Shown piece by piece: positions 1 to 5,643 of a stretch of 5,643 nucleotides of DNA (positions within the stretch are counted from its first letter, which is position 1; every line of letters begins with the position of its first letter). Under the pieces are notes generated by a model. It was not told the origin of the DNA, searched no databases, and saw only the letters and a program-made list of their open reading frames with translations. This stretch comes from JAQIBY01 sp964407055 (GTDB lineage: Bacteria > Bacteroidota > Bacteroidia > Bacteroidales > ML635J-15): NCBI GenBank assembly GCA_964407055.1, contig CAYOUD010000164.1, positions 1 through 5,643 of the forward strand, in the 5' to 3' direction. The position numbers and the translations under genes are program-made.

Positions 1-43
1 TTTGCGATGAATAATGCAGGTTAAATGGAAACGCCTCCTTTTA

Positions 44-93
44 TACCAATTTAATTACAAAATGCCCTATTGGATATTGTAATTATATTGGTA
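44..93. repeat. 50-bp imperfect inverted repeat upstream of mfd
   Basis: The arms 44-60 and 77-93 are reverse complements at 16 of 17 positions; the mismatch is 51 against 86. They enclose a 16-base spacer (61-76). The ends read TACCAAT and ATTGGTA. The element is flanked on both sides by TTA (41-43 and 94-96), and TTATACC occurs both at 41-47 and at 94-100. As RNA it would form a long AT-rich hairpin. A short T-run (103-107) lies ten bases past the right arm, too far for a classic intrinsic terminator. It could be a small palindromic repeat element, a weak terminator for a gene left of the window, or a regulatory hairpin ahead of mfd. The structure is seen directly; the role is unknown. Confidence 0.75.
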
Positions 94-119
94 TTATACC
101 GGTTTTTCTGTAGGAATAT

Positions 120-127
120 TAATTTTG
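120..127 (+). promoter_or_regulatory. Possible -7 promoter box for mfd
   Basis: TAATTTTG matches the Bacteroidota -7 consensus TAnnTTTG at every defined base. It would start transcription near 132-134 and give a leader of about 70 bases before the mfd start codon. No TTTG-like -33 box is found 17-23 bases upstream; that stretch overlaps the end of the inverted repeat. In AT-rich DNA such an 8-mer can occur by chance, so this is a weak call. Confidence 0.3.
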
Positions 128-195
128 CATTGTGAATCATTATCAGGAGACTAATTATTTTTATTTAAACTTAAAAGCCTACAAATGGTTTATCT

Positions 196-200
196 GAGGA
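196..200 (+). promoter_or_regulatory. Ribosome binding site of mfd
   Basis: GAGGA lies six bases before the ATG at 207, a good Shine-Dalgarno match and spacing. It supports 207 over the second in-frame ATG at 222. An in-frame TGA at 195-197 overlaps this site, so the reading frame cannot start further upstream. Confidence 0.7.
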
Positions 201-206
201 ATTATT

Positions 207-3200
207 ATGGAATCACAATACATGAAAAATCAGGCTTTTGAAACTGCATATACTGAACATCCGGAGTTTTTACGGATTTCAGATTTTTCGCAACAAAAAT
301 CTGGTAAATTGTTTTTGTCATCACTTACAGGTTCTGCGTTTAGCATGCTGTTTTACGCGATCTTTCAAAATAAGAAAAAGCAACATCTCATCATATTGCC
401 TGACAAAGAAAAGGCAGCTTATGTGTACAACGATTTACAGAAGCTTAGCAATCGTGATGAGATTTTTCAATTTTATCCCTCTGCATACAAACGAAGCGTT
501 GAGTACAATCAAATTGACAGTACAAACATTCTCCTAAAAACCGAAGTTCTGAATCGAATCAGTACCAGTCGGAAACCTTATGTTTTAATTACGCATCCTG
601 AAGCACTTATTGAGGCCGTTGTTCCGAGAAAAGCACTCAAAGAAAACAGTTTGGAAATGCAGGTGGGAGATGAATTCTCTCAGGGATTTATTCAGGAAGT
701 TCTGGATAATTACGAGTTTGAACAAGTCGATTTTGTGTATGAACCCGGAACTTATGCTGTCCGTGGCGGGATTATTGATATTTACAGCTTTTCGAATGAA
801 CAGCCTTATCGTGTTGAGTTTTTCGGCGATGATATCGAAAGCATTCGCAGTTTTGATCCGGAAACACAAATATCAACGCAAAAGTTCAAGAAAATAGCTA
901 TCGTACCTAACATTCATGATCGGTTGAACACAGAGAAAAAAGTGCCGTTCATGAAGTTCCTGAGTGATACGGCAACGGTTTGGATCCAAGATCCCGATTT
1001 TGTTTTGCAGCGAATTGAAAGCATCTGGGAGAAAGCCAATCGTCGTTTTGATTCCGGTCAGAATTCCGATGTGAATGAAAATCCCATATTGGATCCGCAT
1101 CAGCATCTTACGCCTCCTGATGTGTTGAAAGATTATTTGGCACAATTTCCTGAAATAGGCTTTGGTCAGAAACAGGATTCTGTTTATGAAACGATTATCC
1201 CTTTTTCAAGCGTTCCTCAACCAGCATTTCAAAAGAATTTTGATTTGTTGATTCTGGAAATTGCAACCCGTGAGCAAGATGGATATCACACCTACATTCT
1301 ATCTGATAATGAAAAACAGATTCAGCGCATTCGGGATATCTTTACGGATAAAGGCGAAAAAATACAATTTGAATCGGTCTTTTATGCCCTACATCAAGGA
1401 TTTATAGATCATACATTGAAACTTTGTGTTTTTACCGACCATCAAATTTTTGAACGCTATCATAAATATCAGCTTAAAGGAAATTTTGCCCGTAAGGATG
1501 TGATTAGTCTCAAGGAAATTCACGATTTACAGCCCGGAGATTATGTTGTGCATATAGATAATGGGGTCGGGAAATTTGAGGGCTTGCAGAAAATTGTAAA
1601 TGACGGAAAAATACAGGAAGTTATCCGTATTCGCTACGATCAAGGCGATGTGCTTTTCGTTAATATTCATTCCTTGCACCGGATATCAAAATATCGGGAC
1701 AAAGAAGGCGAAATGCCGAATATTCACCGTTTGGGCTCAGGACATTGGGCACGAATTAAAGAACGGACAAAAAAGAAAGTAAAAGACATTGCCCGTGATT
1801 TGATTATGTTATATGCTAAGCGGCAGGATAGTGACGGATTTGCGTTTTCTGAGGATACTTATTTGCAGCGCGAACTTGAATCATCATTTATTTACGAAGA
1901 TACTCCCGACCAACTGAAAGCCACACTTGCCATAAAAGAGGACATGGAAAGTAAAACTCCGATGGACAGACTGGTTTGTGGCGATGTGGGTTTTGGAAAA
2001 ACGGAAGTTGCCGTTAGGGCTGCGTTTAAATCTGTTACTGACAGCAAACAGGTTGCAGTTTTGGTTCCCACAACAATTCTTGCATTCCAGCATTACAACA
2101 CATTTAAAAGCCGGCTTGAAGATTTGCCAGTTCGTGTTGATTACGTAAGTCGATTAAAAACATCGGCAGAAATTAAAAAAACTTTAAATGCTTTGAAATC
2201 AGGAGAAATTGATATCCTTATCGGAACACATCGTTTGGTAAGTAAAGATGTGGAATTTAAAGATCTTGGATTATTAATTATTGATGAGGAACAGAAATTT
2301 GGTGTTGCGATGAAGGAAAAATTGAAAAAACTTAAACTGGATGTTGATACATTGACATTAACGGCAACACCTATTCCACGAACCATGCAGTTTTCGCTTA
2401 TGGGAGCAAGAGATTTGTCCGTGATAAATACGCCGCCACCGAACAGACATCCCATCTTAACGGAATTACATACTTTCAATCACGAAATTATTCGCGAAGC
2501 CATTATGACGGAGGTAAACCGAAACGGACAAGTGTTTTTCATTCATAACCGAGTGCAAAATATTGTTGAGGTTGAAACATTGATTAGACGAATTTGTCCC
2601 GAGGTAAAAGTGCGCTATGCCCATGGACAAATGGACGGGAAGCAACTGGAGCGTATTATGCTGGAGTATATGCGCGGTGATTTTGATGTTTTAATTGCAA
2701 CTACGATTATCGAAAACGGACTGGATATTCCAAATGCAAATACCATCATTATTAATAATGCAAACAATTTCGGACTCAGTGATTTGCATCAGCTTCGAGG
2801 CAGGGTTGGTCGCTCGAATAAAAAAGCATTTTGCTATTTGTTGGCACCACCACTGACACATGTGACTGCTGATGCCAGGCGTCGCTTAAAAGCAATAGAA
2901 GAGTTTACTGATTTAGGCAGCGGAATTAATATTGCAATGCAGGATTTAGATATCCGTGGTGCCGGGGATATTCTCGGTGCAGAGCAATCCGGTTTTATTT
3001 CAGATATGGGATATGAAACCTATCAGAAAATTCTTAAAGAAGCCATTCAGGAGCTTAAAGAAGATGAGTTTAAAACCATGTTTAATCAAAATAAGGATAT
3101 TAAAGTCTTTGATTCCAATTATCATTATGTGAATGATTGCCAGATTGAAACCGATTTTGAAGTGCTGCTTCCGGATGATTATATTGAGTCGGTTTCTGAA

Positions 3201-3608
3201 CGCATTCATTTATACCGCAAACTCGATAATATTGAGCAAGAGTCTGAGCTTTTAAAATTTGAATCGGAATTAAAAGATCGGTTCGGGGATTTGCCGGAAC
3301 CTGTAAACGGCATGCTGGAAGTGGTTCGCTTGCGTTGGATTGCACAGAAACTCGGGCTTCAGCGGATTGTGATTAAAAACCAACGATTTATCGGATATTT
3401 TCCGCAGGATCAAAAATCTGTCTTTTATCAAAGTCCCGTATTTTCAGGGATTATCGGTTATATACAAAAGTTTCCCGGTAAATTGATGTTGAAAGAACAG
3501 AACAACAAACTTAGCTTACGAATCCGCGATGTTGCAACAATCCAATCTGTACGTAATTTCCTTGAAACCATGCATGGAGAGATTGCTGAACGAAATTCAC
3601 AAAAATAA
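207..3608 (+). CDS. mfd: Transcription-repair coupling factor Mfd
   Basis: Mfd is a cytoplasmic ATP-driven DNA translocase. It binds RNA polymerase stalled at template-strand damage, pushes it off and recruits UvrA to start nucleotide excision repair. At 1133 residues the protein is full length for the family (about 1150). In order it shows: a UvrB-like N-terminal module (about 1-310, with YAVRGGIIDIY at 183-193); the RNA polymerase interaction domain (about 440-510, with YVVHIDNGVGKFEG from 446); and a superfamily 2 translocase. The translocase has Walker A GDVGFGKT at 592-599 (Lys598), DEEQ at 693-696, TATPIPRT at 719-726, motif V at 832-842, QLRGRVGR at 862-869 and the TRG stretch DLDIRGAGD at 913-921. 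The C-terminal regulatory domain covers about 975-1120. Arg186, Arg202 and Phe206 align, from memory of the E. coli sequence, with UvrA-contacting residues Arg165, Arg181 and Phe185, so UvrA recruitment is probably kept. No frameshift or truncation is seen. The stop lies one base from the end of the convergent gene. Confidence 0.98.
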   Translation: MESQYMKNQAFETAYTEHPEFLRISDFSQQKSGKLFLSSLTGSAFSMLFYAIFQNKKKQHLIILPDKEKAAYVYNDLQKLSNRDEIFQFYPSAYKRSVEYNQIDSTNILLKTEVLNRISTSRKPYVLITHPEALIEAVVPRKALKENSLEMQVGDEFSQGFIQEVLDNYEFEQVDFVYEPGTYAVRGGIIDIYSFSNEQPYRVEFFGDDIESIRSFDPETQISTQKFKKIAIVPNIHDRLNTEKKVPFMKFLSDTATVWIQDPDFVLQRIESIWEKANRRFDSGQNSDVNENPILDPHQHLTPPDVLKDYLAQFPEIGFGQKQDSVYETIIPFSSVPQPAFQKNFDLLILEIATREQDGYHTYILSDNEKQIQRIRDIFTDKGEKIQFESVFYALHQGFIDHTLKLCVFTDHQIFERYHKYQLKGNFARKDVISLKEIHDLQPGDYVVHIDNGVGKFEGLQKIVNDGKIQEVIRIRYDQGDVLFVNIHSLHRISKYRDKEGEMPNIHRLGSGHWARIKERTKKKVKDIARDLIMLYAKRQDSDGFAFSEDTYLQRELESSFIYEDTPDQLKATLAIKEDMESKTPMDRLVCGDVGFGKTEVAVRAAFKSVTDSKQVAVLVPTTILAFQHYNTFKSRLEDLPVRVDYVSRLKTSAEIKKTLNALKSGEIDILIGTHRLVSKDVEFKDLGLLIIDEEQKFGVAMKEKLKKLKLDVDTLTLTATPIPRTMQFSLMGARDLSVINTPPPNRHPILTELHTFNHEIIREAIMTEVNRNGQVFFIHNRVQNIVEVETLIRRICPEVKVRYAHGQMDGKQLERIMLEYMRGDFDVLIATTIIENGLDIPNANTIIINNANNFGLSDLHQLRGRVGRSNKKAFCYLLAPPLTHVTADARRRLKAIEEFTDLGSGINIAMQDLDIRGAGDILGAEQSGFISDMGYETYQKILKEAIQELKEDEFKTMFNQNKDIKVFDSNYHYVNDCQIETDFEVLLPDDYIESVSERIHLYRKLDNIEQESELLKFESELKDRFGDLPEPVNGMLEVVRLRWIAQKLGLQRIVIKNQRFIGYFPQDQKSVFYQSPVFSGIIGYIQKFPGKLMLKEQNNKLSLRIRDVATIQSVRNFLETMHGEIAERNSQK

Positions 3609-3609
3609 A

Positions 3610-4742
3610 TTATTCAAGTTTAAGCAGTTTTTCCATAGCTGCGTATTGATACGGATTTTCACTATCCCGAATATAGATATATTCAGATTTAGCCTTTGTT
3701 ATACTTTGTCTTTTCAAATACGAATTTGCAATTGTCCAGCGTGCATCCCAATAGTTTGGTGAGCTTTTCGGTATGTTTTGCAGAATTTGAATTGCTGATT
3801 CATAATTACCGTTGTAATATGCAGCCATTCCGTTTTTAAATGGTTCGGCTTCCGGTTGTGTCCCATTCTGATTAACGGCAAGAGTTTTATCGGAACGACT
3901 CCTTGATGCCACTGTCATTTCTTCTGAATCCATTACTGCACCACTAAACGAGGCATCTTGTTCTGCTTTTGGGCTTGGCTCATTTGTTTCTGCTAAGACA
4001 NNNNNNNNNNNNNNNNNNNNNNNNNNNNNNNNNNNNNNNNNNNNNNNNNNNNNNNNNNNNNNNNNNNNNNNNNNNNNNNNNNNNNNNNNNNNNNNNNNNN
4101 ACGAAGGTTTCCGTTGCTCGATGTTCCTGCCATGTTTACTTCATCTGAGTCTTGCTCAATGTTTAATGCATCGATTTGTGTTGACTCTTGAGAGTTCACC
4201 GCTCCAACAGTTTCTGATGGAGTTCTTTCTGTTATCTCATCTGCAATTTCTGATTTACTAATTGATTCCGGTGATTTTTCCTGCGTTTTTGCTTCAATAT
4301 TATCAAACCGGGCAATTTCTTCAGCAAGGGGATCCTCAGTAATGATAATTTCGCCCTCACCCTGACTTGATGAACTTATTTCTTTAGCTACCTGGAATTC
4401 AGGAGTTTTTGTTTGCTTTAATTGTGTAATGAGAAATACGCTACTTGCTGCAATTAATACAAATCCCGCAGCCATGGATAATCGGCGAATGATGATTTTA
4501 CGTTTCCTGCCAGTTGCATTGAAAAAAGTTTCCGATGCACGATTTGTTGCGGCGTTAAAATTACCTTCTGAACCAAACTTTGAAAATCCTTCAACAATAT
4601 CACTGCACATTTCGCAGTCCACCAAGTGTTTTTCTACTTCATGTGCTTCGTCTCTGTGCAGTTTCCCTCTGGAATATAACCAAAGTTTGGATTCATCAAT
4701 ATGATCCGTTTTGTCAAAGATATGTGAGAAATTTTCGTTCAT
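3610..4742 (-). CDS. Membrane anti-sigma factor, TPR-like tail, split by gap
   Basis: This gene probably encodes the inhibitor of the sigma factor made by the overlapping upstream gene. The 214 N-terminal residues (4742-4101) begin with a cytoplasmic zinc-binding anti-sigma domain with the signature His39-x3-Cys43-x2-Cys46. A basic stretch (RKRKIIIRR, 79-87) and one membrane helix (about 89-107) follow, which predicts the N-terminus inside and the rest in the periplasm. Next is a Glu/Ser/Asp-rich linker. After the gap, 129 residues (3999-3613) are open to the TAA at 3610-3612. They hold more low-complexity linker and then about 77 residues (3843-3613) with two TPR-like helix pairs, the first around NGMAAYYNGNYESAI. 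Treating both parts as one gene is an inference from the strand, the open frames, the similar linker and the common family layout. The frames agree only if the real gap length leaves remainder 2 on division by 3. AGGA (4751-4748), five bases before the ATG, supports the start. The signal sensed is unknown. Confidence 0.85.
4001..4100. other. Assembly gap (100 N)
   Basis: There are exactly 100 N, the usual placeholder for a scaffold gap of unknown size. It falls in the low-complexity periplasmic linker of the anti-sigma gene. The bases on its two sides do not overlap each other in any obvious way. A protein translated straight through the N run goes out of frame and stops at once, which is an artefact and not a real C-terminus. 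Confidence 0.97.
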
Positions 4743-4754
4743 TTTTTTCCTTCC
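4739..4754 (-). promoter_or_regulatory. Sigma/anti-sigma junction: ribosome site, A7 run, ATGA overlap
   Basis: Read on the minus strand the junction is GGAAGGAAAAAAATGA. AGGA (4751-4748) serves as the ribosome binding site of the anti-sigma gene. ATG (4742-4740) overlaps the sigma stop TGA (4741-4739). The seven A (4748-4742) are in the register A AAA AAA relative to the sigma frame, the X-XXY-YYZ form of a -1 slippery site, immediately before the stop. Coupled re-initiation is the simplest reading. A -1 slip would continue straight into the anti-sigma frame. Confidence 0.6.
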
Positions 4755-5326
4755 AAAATCAATTTCAGGTTTCGTTTTCCATTCTGAATATAGGATTTTA
4801 CTTTTTTAATATTGTATCCGCTTTCGCGGGATATTTCCTCATACGTTTTGTTTTCAATATAAAACAATTCAACACAAACTTTTTGTTCGGGTTTTAATCG
4901 TCCTAATGCATCCTGCACGATTTTTATTTTATCTGCTTTTTCATTTTCCTCACTTGGATACATTGAGTCCTCAGATTCCATAAAACCGTCTTGCTCCTGT
5001 TGGAAAAGCCCTTTGTGCTTACGGAAAGCACTTGCACTACGGTGATGTAGAAGACAATGGTTTTTGGACACAGAATACAGCCAAGTTTTAAAAAAATCAA
5101 CCGTATGATTTTTTAATTTTTTAAATAGGGATTCGAAGATTTCTACCGTTAATTCTTCCGCGAGCGTCGTGTCCTGAACATATTTCATGCAAACAGCGAG
5201 TACAAAACCAGAATAGCGATTGAACAGCTCCCCGATCAATGCTTTATCTCCCGTTTTGCGGTACATTTCAATCAGCGTCTGATCTGCTTCATCCATTCGA
5301 GCCGATGACAAAAGAATAACCATCAT
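4739..5326 (-). CDS. ECF-type sigma-70 family RNA polymerase sigma factor
   Basis: This is a small alternative sigma factor of 195 residues as drawn, with the two-domain ECF layout. Region 2 covers about 33-98, from ELFNRYSGFVLAVCMKYV through AEELTVEIFESLFKKL to FKTWLYSVSKNHCLLHHR, and would bind core polymerase and the -10 element. An acidic linker (about 109-135) has no regions 1 or 3. Region 4 covers about 136-190, with LKPEQKVCVELFYIENKTYE and a helix-turn-helix (about 160-185) for the -35 element. Its stop overlaps the anti-sigma start as ATGA, which suggests co-transcription and translational coupling, and it should be held inactive by that partner. The first ten residues (MMVILLSSAR) look unlike the family. 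Met11 (codon 5296-5294, giving 185 residues) begins a typical ECF N-terminus and may be the true start. Target genes cannot be told from this window; self-activation is common in the family but not shown here. Confidence 0.92.
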   Translation of the reverse strand: MMVILLSSARMDEADQTLIEMYRKTGDKALIGELFNRYSGFVLAVCMKYVQDTTLAEELTVEIFESLFKKLKNHTVDFFKTWLYSVSKNHCLLHHRSASAFRKHKGLFQQEQDGFMESEDSMYPSEENEKADKIKIVQDALGRLKPEQKVCVELFYIENKTYEEISRESGYNIKKVKSYIQNGKRNLKLILEGKK

Positions 5327-5334
5327 ATGGGAAA

Positions 5335-5342
5335 TAAAGGTA
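5335..5342 (-). promoter_or_regulatory. Possible -7 promoter box of the sigma operon
   Basis: On the minus strand TACCTTTA matches TAnnTTTG at all defined positions but the last. No TTTG-like -33 box is seen 17-23 bases upstream, so only half a promoter is supported. If it is used, transcription would start near 5326-5330, at or just before the first ATG. That would favour the downstream ATG at 5296 as the sigma start. Confidence 0.3.
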
Positions 5343-5643
5343 CGAAGATTTTTTAATTTAAGGAATGAATTAGAAAAGAATGTTTCTGTGAATTTGTAAA
5401 AAAATTTGTTGTTCGATTTTTAAGACCATAAAAATTCCTTTGCGATGAAAAAATCACCTGTAAAAGTTCCCCAAAAAAAGCGACATTTTGATGTGTATCC
5501 TTGCGTATTTTGGTCTTCGTTTATAGTGATTGTCCCGTTTATAACCATTATGTTGTGGATTGGAGAGCCCTTGCCAAAGGTTGTCCCCAAATTTGTGCCT
5601 TGCATCTTATTCATTAAATTTGTTTCTTGAAAGAAAAGAATTA
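5343..5643. other. Region with no confidently identified gene
   Basis: The stretch next to the sigma gene (5343-5430) is very AT-rich and probably carries upstream promoter sequence. Beyond it, two overlapping frames on opposite strands are open. The minus-strand frame is open from the window edge to its stop at 5420-5422 (about 74 codons, first ATG at 5614). It contains MVINGTITINEDQN and WGTFTGDFFIAKEF, somewhat like short beta-rich protein segments, and could be a small gene or the end of a larger one. The plus-strand frame (5445-5630, 61 codons) has one hydrophobic stretch around residues 19-40 but no Shine-Dalgarno match. At most one is real, and I recognise neither. The minus frame is slightly favoured because it shares the operon's direction and is not closed at the window edge. 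Confidence 0.4.

Noticed and set aside
1..24. Possible end of an upstream plus-strand gene (open to TAA at 22-24)
   Set aside because: Seven codons are too few to tell a gene end from chance, and the other two plus frames stop even earlier.
2141..2479. Minus-strand open frame of 112 codons inside mfd
   Set aside because: It lies wholly within the conserved helicase core of mfd, and its translation has no recognisable domain, so it is a shadow of the real gene.
3618..3645. Possible terminator hairpin between the convergent genes (GCAG ... CTGC)
   Set aside because: The stem is only about four base pairs with no proper T-run behind it, and it lies inside the anti-sigma coding region.
4580..4897. 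Plus-strand open frame of 105 codons across the sigma/anti-sigma junction
   Set aside because: It is antisense to two well-supported coding regions, and its Phe-rich translation is what complementary Lys/Glu-rich codons produce.
5439..5449. TTTGCGATGAA shared with positions 1-11 at the other end of the window
   Set aside because: An 11-base match without extended flanking similarity can arise by chance, and nothing suggests a duplication or attachment site.
5445..5630. Plus-strand frame of 61 codons with one hydrophobic stretch
   Set aside because: It has no Shine-Dalgarno match and no recognisable family, and it overlaps a minus-strand frame that is open past the window edge. AT-rich antisense DNA often gives such hydrophobic translations.

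Overview
The window most likely comes from a member of the Bacteroidota. It is AT-rich. It carries a sigma/anti-sigma pair in which a zinc-binding, single-pass anti-sigma factor ends in a TPR-like tail, a layout common in that phylum. It also has promoter -7-like boxes of the TAnnTTTG kind. The phylum is inferred from gene style and motifs, because no rRNA gene is present.

Layout. Positions 1-206 are a non-coding leader with a 17-bp-arm inverted repeat (44-93) and a possible -7 box (120-127). Positions 207-3608 (+) hold a complete mfd gene for the transcription-repair coupling factor, with all translocase motifs intact. One base after its stop, on the opposite strand, ends a gene for a membrane anti-sigma factor (4742 down to 3610). 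That gene is interrupted by a 100-N assembly gap (4001-4100). Directly upstream on the minus strand lies an ECF-type sigma-70 family gene (5326 down to 4739), which overlaps the anti-sigma start by four bases (ATGA). The last 317 bases hold the sigma gene's probable promoter and no gene that can be identified with confidence.

How the genes work together. The sigma and anti-sigma genes form a two-gene operon. The anti-sigma factor should hold the sigma factor at the inner membrane through its N-terminal zinc domain and release it on a signal sensed through its periplasmic linker and TPR-like tail. Mfd is an independent housekeeping function: it removes stalled RNA polymerase and recruits UvrA to the lesion. 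Its link to the sigma operon appears to be positional only.

The two points most worth checking are at the sigma/anti-sigma junction and in the leader. At the junction, a seven-A run in slippery register sits directly on the sigma stop codon, so a -1 slip or one extra A would fuse the two proteins. In the leader, the inverted repeat is flanked by TTA direct repeats, as a tiny mobile palindrome would be. No clearly new multi-gene system is visible.
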